Origin: a virus
IMG/VR virus record: IMGVR_UViG_3300030107_004224
Location: 1 to 27,879 of that record
DNA: 27,879 nucleotides
Strand: one strand, 5' to 3'
The notes under the pieces are model-generated. The model ran no database searches, was not told the origin of the DNA, and saw nothing but the letters and a program-made list of their open reading frames with translations. The position numbers and the translations under genes are program-made. Below, in pieces: positions 12,549-21,900 of this stretch; within the stretch, counting starts at the first letter, position 1, and the number at the start of each line of letters is the position of its first letter.

Positions 12549-13307
12549 ATGGCTAAAGGATTTAAGGTGGTAACTACTCCACCTGCTACAGAACAAAAGG
12601 AAGACTGGTGGTCTGTAGAGAAAGGAAAAGAATTGATCAAAGGTAAGAGTATTGTCTTTTGTCTACCTGGTCGTGGTGTTTCCTACATATTTTTGAAGGC
12701 ATTTGTACAACTTTGCTTTGATCTGGTTCAAAGTGGTGCAAGCATTCAAATCTCACAAGATTACAGTTCAATGGTAAACTTTGCACGTTGTAAGTGCTTA
12801 GGTGCTAATGTTCTAAGAGGACCAGATCAACTACCATGGGACGGGAAGCTCAAGTATGACTATCAACTTTGGATTGACAGTGATATCGTTTTCAACCTCG
12901 AAAACTTTTATCGCCTTGTATGTATGGACAAGGATCTTGCTGCTGGTTGGTACGCTACGGAAGATGGTCAGACAACATCCGTTGCTCACTGGCTTGAAGA
13001 GGATGACTTCAAGGAAAATGGTGGGGTAATGAATCATGAGATGGTTGACAGCATTCAAAAGCGTAGAAAACCATTTACTGTTGATTACACTGGATTTGGT
13101 TGGTTACTTATCAAGAAGGGTGTGTTTGAACACAAAGAGATGACATATCCATGGTTTGCTCCTCAGATGCAAGTCTTTGACTCAGGTGAAGTGCAAGATA
13201 TGTGTGGTGAAGATGTATCATTCTGTCTTGATGCATTGAAGGCAGGATTTGAAATTTGGTGTGATCCACAATGTCGTGTAGGACATGAGAAGACAAGAAT
13301 TATATAG
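12549..13307 (+). CDS. GT-A-fold glycosyltransferase-like protein
   Basis: A 252-residue protein resembling a nucleotide-sugar glycosyltransferase. A first strand IVFCLPGRG (35-43) is followed by a helix, an NFARCKCLG segment (77-85) typical of nucleotide-sugar contacts, a D-S-D motif at 110-112 (LWIDSDIVF) for the metal and UDP-sugar, a TGFGW acceptor-side segment (181-185), and a late GEDVSFC-DALKAG region (220-233) in the position of the catalytic ED/DE motif, with His246 as a possible third metal ligand. Donor and acceptor are unknown. It has its own sigma70-type promoter and no clear Shine-Dalgarno sequence. The genes before it all tailor glycans or small molecules, but its separate promoter suggests a distinct expression time. 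Confidence 0.75.
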   Translation: MAKGFKVVTTPPATEQKEDWWSVEKGKELIKGKSIVFCLPGRGVSYIFLKAFVQLCFDLVQSGASIQISQDYSSMVNFARCKCLGANVLRGPDQLPWDGKLKYDYQLWIDSDIVFNLENFYRLVCMDKDLAAGWYATEDGQTTSVAHWLEEDDFKENGGVMNHEMVDSIQKRRKPFTVDYTGFGWLLIKKGVFEHKEMTYPWFAPQMQVFDSGEVQDMCGEDVSFCLDALKAGFEIWCDPQCRVGHEKTRII

Positions 13308-13311
13308 ATAC

Positions 13312-13330
13312 CTGTAAAGAATGATTACAG
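13312..13330 (+). repeat. small hairpin ahead of the acidic ORF
   Basis: CTGTAA (13312-13317) and TTACAG (13325-13330) form a 6-bp stem with a 7-nt loop, ending three bases before the ATG at 13334. It could limit ribosome access. The stem is weak and has no U-run, so it is not a terminator. Confidence 0.35.
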
Positions 13331-13333
13331 CAT

Positions 13334-13507
13334 ATGGAGTTGTATGATATATACGTTGAGGGAGTAAAAGAATTCTCTTCAGTTGATGAAGAGGAAATGC
13401 TTGATATAACACAAGCACTTGCCGATGAGTTTTATAACTCAGGTTACCCTCATCCCGACGAAATAGAAATTAAATACCTGGGAACCGACGACCAGGATTC
13501 CGACTGA
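13334..13507 (+). CDS. 57-residue acidic small protein
   Basis: An ATG at 13334 opens a 57-codon ORF ending TGA at 13505-13507. The protein begins MELYDIYVEG and ends in an acidic DDQDSD tail; it has about 18 Asp/Glu. A central helix is likely (residues 17-33). No family is recognised. It fills the space between the glycosyltransferase and a strong terminator, and its composition resembles many small phage proteins that bind host proteins or mimic nucleic acid (inference). Confidence 0.65.
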   Translation: MELYDIYVEGVKEFSSVDEEEMLDITQALADEFYNSGYPHPDEIEIKYLGTDDQDSD

Positions 13508-13531
13508 CTATCAGGCTACGGAGCATCCAAG

Positions 13532-13563
13532 AAAGACCTTCTCGACAGAGGAGGTCTTTTTTT
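13532..13563 (+). terminator. Rho-independent terminator
   Basis: A 12-bp stem with one G-U pair, AAAGACCTTCTC (13532-13543) and GAGGAGGTCTTT (13548-13559), has a 4-nt loop GACA and is followed by four more T. It ends the glycosyltransferase and acidic-ORF unit and insulates the structural operon, whose promoter boxes begin 5 bp later. Confidence 0.9.
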
Positions 13564-13567
13564 GCCT

Positions 13568-13584
13568 CTAAATAGAACTAAATA
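13568..13584 (+). promoter_or_regulatory. tandem T4-like late promoter boxes before gp25
   Basis: Two exact CTAAATA boxes at 13568-13574 and 13578-13584 lie one helical turn apart (10 bp), directly after a terminator and 22 bp before the gp25 start. The box resembles the -10-type late promoter used by the phage sigma factor gp55 in T4-like phages. Confidence 0.7.
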
Positions 13585-13605
13585 TACCGAGATTGCAGCT
13601 TCCTA

Positions 13606-14010
13606 GTGCCAGTCAAACGTTTTTCAAAAGGTTTTCAAGATATATCATTATCTTTTAAACGTCATCCTGTTACAAATGATGTTCTAACATTGAAGAACGA
13701 GGATGCCATAAAACGTTCTGTGCAAAATTTAGTTAGAATAAAATTAGGTGAAGTATTTTTCGATAATGATTTTGGAACTAGGATTACAGGATCTTTATTT
13801 GAATTGGCAACAGATGATTATGTTGATCCAATTAAGTCCGAAATAGAGACAACAATAACAAATCATGAACCAAGAGTAAAATTGACAAATGTTGTTGTGA
13901 ATAATTACCCTGATCGGAATTGCTTAGACATTACGCTAAATTATGACATTATTGGTCTATCATCTCCTTCTCAGTCCATCAATTTCATTCTCGAACCAAC
14001 TAGGTTATAA
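13606..14010 (+). CDS. 25: baseplate wedge protein gp25
   Basis: A 134-residue protein, the normal size for gp25, a wedge component that joins the baseplate hub region to the sheath and belongs to the GPW/gp25 family. Features are an N-terminal basic stretch (VKRFSKGF), a conserved N-E-D-A-I-K-R-S-V helix (31-39), LGEVFFDNDFGTR (47-59) with the family Gly-Thr-Arg, and ETTITNHEPRVKL (82-94) with the E-P-R motif. The start is GTG at 13606; no ATG is suitably placed. Its stop overlaps the gp6 start as TAATG, as expected for a stoichiometric baseplate operon. Confidence 0.93.
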   Translation: MPVKRFSKGFQDISLSFKRHPVTNDVLTLKNEDAIKRSVQNLVRIKLGEVFFDNDFGTRITGSLFELATDDYVDPIKSEIETTITNHEPRVKLTNVVVNNYPDRNCLDITLNYDIIGLSSPSQSINFILEPTRL

Positions 14011-15995
14011 TGGCACTCCAACAATACACAAACTTAAATTTTGAGGATATAAAAACCTCAATAAAAGATTATCTGAGGGAAAATTCAAATTTCACAGATA
14101 TGGACTTTGATGGTTCTAATCTGTCAATTTTGATAAACCTTTTAGCATATAATTCATACCAGACCGCATATAATACAAATATGGTTGTCAATGAAACTTT
14201 CATTGACTCTGCAACTCTTAGGGAAAATGTTGTTTCTTTAGCAAGAAACATTGGTTATGTACCACGTTCCAAAAGAGCAGCAAAAGCAAAAGTAGATTAT
14301 TATATTAGTGGTCTTCCTAGTTCAACGGAAACAATATCATTTGCATCTGGTGTAATTGCTAATGGAGAGGTATCTGGTTCACAATATCTATTCTCAATAC
14401 CTGAGACAGTTACTGGAACTGCTACAGATGGAGAATCTGAAGGTACGATAGAAATTTGTCAAGGTCAATACCTACAGTCAGGTTTTCTAGTAGAGGGAGA
14501 TTCTCAGAGATATATTTTACCTAACGAAGGTATAGACACTTCTACTATAATTGTAAAGGTTAGAGAAAATTCTTCAAGCACTACATCAACAGAATATAAG
14601 TTAGTAGATAATATTCTAGGCATTACATCAACTTCTAACATATATCTAATCCAAGAAACTACTGATGAAAAGTACGAGTTGTTATTTGGTGACGATGTAT
14701 TTGGTAAAAAGTTAGAATCTGGTAATATTGTTGATATAAGTTATATCAAAACTGAAGGTACTGCTGGAAATGGAGCACAAGAATTTAAATTTGCAGGAAC
14801 ACTTAGAGATTCAAATGGTGCATTGTTAGATGGGTATAATGCAATACTTACTCCACAGACAGCATCACAAAATGGTGACAATATAGAACCTATCAACAGT
14901 GTTAGGTACTATGCTCCTAGATTATATTCGTCTCAACATAGAGCAGTAACTGCTAGTGATTATGAAGCAATAATTCCTTCTGTTTATCCAAATATTGAAT
15001 CTGTCAGTGCTTATGGTGGTGAAGAATTAGATCCACCTCAATACGGTAGAGTTTATGTTGCAGCAAAACCTAAGAATGGTTCTTTCTTATCTAACTTTAC
15101 TAAAAAAGAAATTTTAGCATCTTTGAAAAGTTATTCTGTTGCTGGAATTGTACCTACATTTGTAGACTTGAAATATATCTATGTTGAAGTTGATAGTTAC
15201 ATTTATTACAACCCAAACTTTGCTGGCGATCCAGATAATGTAAAATCATCTGTTGTAAATTCTTTGACTCAGTTTGCATCTGGAACAGAATTGAATAAAT
15301 TTGGTGGTAGATTCAAATATAGTAAAATTGTTTCGATGATTGATAATGTAAATGTTTCCATAACATCTAACATTACAAATGTAAGAATAAGAAGGAATTT
15401 ACTAGCAAAAGTAAATCAATTTACGCAGTATGAATTGTGTTTCTTGAATTCTTTCTATTGTAATGAAACTAATTACAATATTAAATCTACAGGATTTAGT
15501 GTAAGAGGAATATCTGGTACATGTTACTTTACTGATGAAAAAATTGATAATAAGAACGGTAAGTTGTTCTTATTCCAAATTCTTACTGACGATACAATAA
15601 ATGTTCTTGATAATAACTTCGGAACTGTTGATTATGAGAAGGGAGAAATCATTATAGATACTGTGAATATAACTTCTACAACACTGACTAATAATATTAT
15701 TGAGGTTCAAGCAGTTCCAGATTCAAATGATGTTTTAGCGAGAAATGAACTTTATCTTCAATTTGCTGTAGATAAGAGTAATTTTTACATGAGAAGAGAT
15801 TCAATATCTTCTGGTGAAAATACTTCTGGAACTAGATTCAATATTCAGTCTAGTTATCAAACAGGTGGATCTAAGGTAAGAGGTACTGCTATTATTTCTA
15901 ATTCTGCAAATACTAATTCTTCGACAATACCTACATCATCAACTTCAACTACATCATCAACACAAACAGGTACACCTACAAGTAGTTCATATTAA
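14010..15995 (+). CDS. 6: baseplate wedge protein gp6
   Basis: A 661-residue homolog of T4 gp6 (660 residues), whose dimers build the ring joining the wedges of the baseplate. The N-terminal 100 residues have the family pattern: NLNFEDIKTSIKDYL, FDGSNLSILINLLAYNSYQTAYNTNMVVNE, and LARNIGYVPRSKRAA. The J-protein-like core includes the VRYYAPRLYSSQHRAVTASDYEA segment near 306-328. The last 31 residues are almost only Ser, Thr and small residues, an unusual low-complexity tail. Start and stop both form TAATG overlaps with neighbours, which indicates tightly coupled expression with gp25 and the giant protein behind. Confidence 0.93.
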   Translation: MALQQYTNLNFEDIKTSIKDYLRENSNFTDMDFDGSNLSILINLLAYNSYQTAYNTNMVVNETFIDSATLRENVVSLARNIGYVPRSKRAAKAKVDYYISGLPSSTETISFASGVIANGEVSGSQYLFSIPETVTGTATDGESEGTIEICQGQYLQSGFLVEGDSQRYILPNEGIDTSTIIVKVRENSSSTTSTEYKLVDNILGITSTSNIYLIQETTDEKYELLFGDDVFGKKLESGNIVDISYIKTEGTAGNGAQEFKFAGTLRDSNGALLDGYNAILTPQTASQNGDNIEPINSVRYYAPRLYSSQHRAVTASDYEAIIPSVYPNIESVSAYGGEELDPPQYGRVYVAAKPKNGSFLSNFTKKEILASLKSYSVAGIVPTFVDLKYIYVEVDSYIYYNPNFAGDPDNVKSSVVNSLTQFASGTELNKFGGRFKYSKIVSMIDNVNVSITSNITNVRIRRNLLAKVNQFTQYELCFLNSFYCNETNYNIKSTGFSVRGISGTCYFTDEKIDNKNGKLFLFQILTDDTINVLDNNFGTVDYEKGEIIIDTVNITSTTLTNNIIEVQAVPDSNDVLARNELYLQFAVDKSNFYMRRDSISSGENTSGTRFNIQSSYQTGGSKVRGTAIISNSANTNSSTIPTSSTSTTSSTQTGTPTSSSY

Positions 15996-18900
15996 TGATC
16001 ACCACATCTTTTACTAAAGTACAAGTTAATGAACTTATTCAGAGTCAAATACCTGAGTATATTGACACTGAGAATCCTCTTTTTGGAGATTTTATAAAAC
16101 AATTTTATATTTCTCAAGAATTTCAAGGTGGTTCTATTGATATTGCTGATAATTTAGTTGAGTATAAAGGTCTAAATTTTTCTAATAAAAAAAATCTAAC
16201 AGGATTCACTTCAGTTTCTACTTACATAAGTGGATTTGAAGATACAATTTATGTTGATTCTACTGCTGGTTGGCCAGCAAAATGGGGATTGTTGAAGATT
16301 GATGATGAGATTATTACTTATACTGGTATAGGAACTACTTCATTTACTGGTTGTGTTCGTGGATTTAGTGGTGTTGAAAGTAATTCAAAAACAAACGAAC
16401 CTGAATATTTAACTTTTAGTGTTACTGGAGTAGGAACTCATGCTGTAGATGCTAAGGTTCATAATCTAAGTAATGTTTTCTTACAGACTTTTTTCAAAAA
16501 TCTAAAGAAGCAGATTTTACCAGGTTTTTCAGAAAGGAATATAAACGATAAGGTTAATCAGTCTAATTTTATTAGACAAGCAAAAGATTTCTATAAGTCA
16601 AAAGGAACGGAAGAAGCGTTTAAGATATTGTTCAAAGCATTATATAATGAAAAGGTTGAAATGATTCAACCTTCACAATATATTCTAAAACCATCTGCTG
16701 CTGATTATGTTGTCAATGATGTATTGATTTGTGAATCTCTTGAAGGTGATCCTGAAAACATTCAAGGAGAAACTTTAATTCAAGAAACAGTTCCAATACA
16801 AACAAATGGTTCAATCTATAGTGTTGAACGTACTATTATCGATAATAAAAAATATTATAAGGTTTCTATAGATCAAAGTAGTCTTGTAGGTAAATTTAGA
16901 CAAATTGGTAAAACTTTCGTAACCAAAACTGCTGGTATTGGTGAAACGATATTGAGTGTTGATTCGACAGTTGGATTTGGATCTACAGGAACTATTAAAT
17001 TTGAAGATAAAAATTTCACATATTCTGATAAAAATTACACACAGTTTCTTGGTATATCAAGTCTAAGTTCACCATGTGGTATTGGATCTACTGTTAGGTC
17101 TGGATTAGAAGTATACTCATATGAAAATGGTGATCTTACTAAACCAGTAAGAATGAATGTTTTGGGTGTTATCAATAAGTTTGTTGGCACTGCAAATAAT
17201 CAACAAAGAAATGCTATTGTAAATGTAAAAACACTAGGTATTGAACAAAAAGATCTTAGATTTTCATCTTGGATATACAATACTGCTTCACATCATAATA
17301 TATTAGGGTGGAATCATTTAGGTGGTCAAAGTTATAAACTAGACTTAGTTAATGAGCATAATTTTTATATTGGAGATACACTTGATGTTGTTGATGATGA
17401 TGATAATGTTCAAGAAGGCACTGTTAGCAGTCTTCCCACTAGTAAACAAATAGTTGTAAACACAGGACAACTAGATTCATCTAGAACGTATTTTATTAGA
17501 AGAAAAATAAAAACAACTGTTGATGGATATACTGCAGATATACAGAATACCTATAGTGATGATAATGAATGTGTTTATACTGCTTCTAATAGCTTACCTC
17601 ATTGGAGTATTGATCCGCAAACCAGAAAGAGAACATTTGTTGCTAGTATAAATGAAGCAGGATCGACTATTGAAGTTATAGATCACAATTTTCATGATGG
17701 TGAGTTGGTTGTTTATAATACTGCTGCTGGTATAGGTACACTAACCAATCTTGAAGAAGGTCAACCATATTATCTCAAGAAAATAGATGCAAATAAGGTT
17801 GCATTAGCATATTCGTTAGAAAACGTTCGTAATGCTCGTTATATTGATGCATTTACTGCAACAGACATAGCAAGTGCAACTACTCATACTCTAACTCCAG
17901 AAGTTGTTGCAAACAGTAACTTAGGAGCACAAAAGTTACTTAGAAAATTTGATTCTCCTACATTTGATGATAAGAAGATAAAAACTGTTCAGGGTGGAGT
18001 TGGATTATTTGCAAACGGTGTAGAAGTATATTCTTATAAAGCAACTGATAAAGTTTTTTATGGTCCTATAGAATCTATTGATATTCTAAACTCTGGGGAA
18101 GACTATGATCTTATCAATTCTCCTAGATTATCAGTTACACAAATTGGACATACTGGAGCTGGATGTTCTGCTATTGCTCATGTAGAGGGATCTATAAGAG
18201 AAATAAATCTGGATACTTCTGGATTAGATTACTTAGAAACACCTAATGTTTCTATTATTGGTGGTAATGATACGACTTCTAGTGCTTTTGCTCAGATGAA
18301 GATTGTTCATCAAGAAACCAGTTTTGATAGTACAACTCAAGGAAGCATTGTCAATACACTTACTGATAGGTTTGTATTCCCAGAACCTCATGGATTCAAG
18401 CATGGTGAAGAAATAATATACGATACTTCAAATACAGATCCTATTGGTATAGGAACAACACCAGGTAACTTAGTAAAAAATTCTCCATATTACGTAGTCA
18501 AACTAAATGACTGGGAAATGCATATTTCTGATACTCAGGCAGATGCACTTGCTGGTATCGGAACACTAGATCTTACTAGTAATGGTGGTGGTATTCATAA
18601 GTTTACTAGTAAGGATAGAAGACATAAAGTTGATAAGATTGTCGTAACTAATCCTGGTCTTTACAAGAATAGAACAAATACTACAAAAATAGCAGGTATC
18701 AATACGTTTACAGATAGTGTAAATATCAAAGGTCATGGTTTTTTATCAGGGGATTTAGTAAAGTATTCTGCAGATGATGTAATAGGTGGTCTAACAAGTG
18801 GCACTGAATATTATGCGATAAAGATTGATGATAATAATTTTAGAGTAAGTACTGATAAGAAATTAGAAAGTTTTGTTGGATTTACAACCACTGGTTCTGG

Positions 18901-21900
18901 TGTACATACGTTCCAAGACCCACCAATCTCTGTAGTTATAAGTGGTAGACAAGGAATATCTACAGACAATGCCACTGCAACTCCAGTTATTAGAGGACAT
19001 TTGACTGGAATTCATATTGAGAATGCTGGTACTGATTTTGGATCTACTGTTGTAAACGATATATTCAAACCAAATGTTAAAATTGTAGAGGGTGAAAATG
19101 CATATATTCGTCCAGTAATTGAAAATGGTAAGATTAATCAAGTTATTATTCAATCTGGTGGACAACAATTCTTTAGTGTTCCTGATGTTATCATAAAAGG
19201 TAGTGGTGTTGGTGCTAAAGCACAAGCATCTGTATCAAATGGAGTTATTACTAAGATTGATATTATCAATGTGGGTATTGGATATACAGTTACCGATACT
19301 ACTATAAGTCTAAAAACACCTGGTAAAAATGCAATTTTATCTGGGAATATAAAAGAATGGACAGTCAATCAAGTTAATAAGTTAGCAAAATATGGGGATG
19401 TAAAAGATGATGATGGATTCTTAGAGGTATCAACGGATGTTAATTTAGGAAATCCATATGTAAATTACTACGTACCAAGAAAACTAAGAGATTACTTAGG
19501 TGATGATGGTGTAGAGCATTCTCCTATTATTGGGTGGGCATATGATGGTCATCCAATATACGGACCAGTTGGTATTGTTGGTGGTCAAGAAAGATATCTT
19601 ACATCTAGTTACTCTAAAATTTCTGATGTTGCTAGATTAGATGGTCCTCCTTTATCTAAGTATCCATCTGGTTTCTTTGTAGAAGACTTCGAGTATATTG
19701 AAGGTTATGGTGATTTAGATCAACATAATGGTAGGTTTGCTGTTACTCCAGATTATCCAAATGGGATATATGCATACTATGCTACTGTTGAAGAACAGAC
19801 TACACAAAACCCATTAGATCCTTTTGATGGTGTAAGAAAACCTGCTTTTCCATATGTTGTAGGAGATACCTATCATTCTAAACCAAGTAGTTTCAATTTA
19901 GATTATAAGTCTAATCAAGATATTGCTCCTGATTCGTATAGTAGAAATACGGAACCATATAATATTTCCGAATATACATTCGTAACTAATTCCAGTAGAA
20001 ATACAAATATAAACTCTAAAATTATCAATACCAAGTCTGGATCTTTAGATGATGTTCATATTGTACGAGATGGTTTTGAATATAATGTAGGTGATAAATT
20101 GGTGTTTGACAATACCAATACTCAAGGATTTGGTGCAATTGGAGAATTGATAGAGGTTACTGGACCTGGACTTTCTTCTATTACAACTAGAATTAGAGAA
20201 TTTGAAAACGTAAGATTTAGTTCTCTAGGTAATACGGTAATAGGTATTACAACGTTACCTCATCAAATACCCGATAAATCTATCGTACAGGTTTATGATG
20301 TAAACAATACAGATTATTCTGCTTTTCAACGAAAACCACAAATAAAAGTAGCTACTGTAAACTCTGGTCTTAGTACAGATATGCTTTCTGTAGGATTGAC
20401 TACTTCTGTTACTTTGACTGATAGTATCTTTGATATTAGAGATAAAAAAATAATTTCTATCAATGATTTTGTTGCAATAGAAAATGAACAACTGAGAGTA
20501 ACTCAATTAGATGCAACAACTAATAGAGTTACTTTCTTGAGAGCACAGAATGGTACTGTTGCTGCAGCACATACTGCTACTACACCAGTTCAAAGATTGG
20601 AAAGGAGATTTACATACCAAATAGAATCTCTTCAAAAATTACCTGCACCAGAAGAATTAGAACTTTATTTTGATGCTACTACTATAGTTGGTAGTGGTAC
20701 TACTTTTGGTGTAGGTATTGGTACAACAGTTTCTACTCCTACAGGTGACAAATTTATTCCAACTAGATCAATATACATTCCTGATCATGGATTTAGAAAT
20801 GGAGAAGAACTAACTTATAGTCCTGGTGCTGGTACATCTTTGACATATCAAACTGATGCTATGAAGAGAGTGAATACTTCATTCACAGCACCATTACCAT
20901 CAAATGTATTTGTTCAGACTATTAGTAATGATCTTGTTGGATTGGTAACTACTAGAACGGGTATATCATCTGATTTGCAACGGGTGATGTATACAGGAAA
21001 CATTGGTATTGGTAATACTCATAATTTTACTACTAATAGATCTAATATTACAGGTAAACTAAGAGTAGTGGATGTTATTGGCACTACTGTTGGTGTTCAT
21101 AGTATGAAGAAGTTTGATACGGTTGATATGAATGTGGTTTCTGCTGCTACCAGTGCTTTATATGCAACGTATGATGAAGGAACAAGATTTATCAATCTAT
21201 CAAATGTGAGTGTTGGTGCAGCTAAGTCTGTAAACCCACCAATCAATGTGGTGAAAGGAGATACACTTAGATTTGATACTTCAGATCCATCTTTATTAGA
21301 CACTAAAATATGTTTTTATAAAGATCAATCATTTACAAAAGAATTTGTTGGTTCTGGTGTATCTGCAGTCGAAATACAAACTACTGCTGTACCAGGTAAT
21401 ATGAACTCTAAGACAGAAGTTCATTTTACACCAGAAGTTCCTAACATATTGTATTATACATTCAAACCTATTGGTGATACTAAGGTAATTGAATGTGATA
21501 AAGATATTATAAATTATTCTAAAATAATTGTAGAGGATAGTAAATTTAGTGGTAGATTTGGTATTACTACTACAACAGATAATACATTTGAATATAATTT
21601 GAAATTTATTCCTGAAAGAGTTGGGTATACTACAGATGCTTACATTACATATAATACCAATTCCTCAACACAACGTGGAGGTTTAGGAAAAGCATTATTG
21701 ACATCAGGTGGTGTTTCTTACAAAGATATCCCTGAAGTTTCTGTAGCATCTACAACTGGTGCTGCAGGTGCTATTAGGGTTTCTGGTTCAAAAATAGGTC
21801 TTATTGATAAACTTGATATTGTTGATTATGGTTTTGACTATCCTTCAGATCCTACTTTGAATCCATCTGCAATAGTACCAAGTATTATTAGATTAAGAGA

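Noticed and set aside
18863-19225. Minus-strand 120-codon ORF inside the giant structural gene
   Set aside because: It is the complement of a repetitive beta-rich coding region; composition (Asn, Thr, Tyr runs) is typical of a shadow frame.
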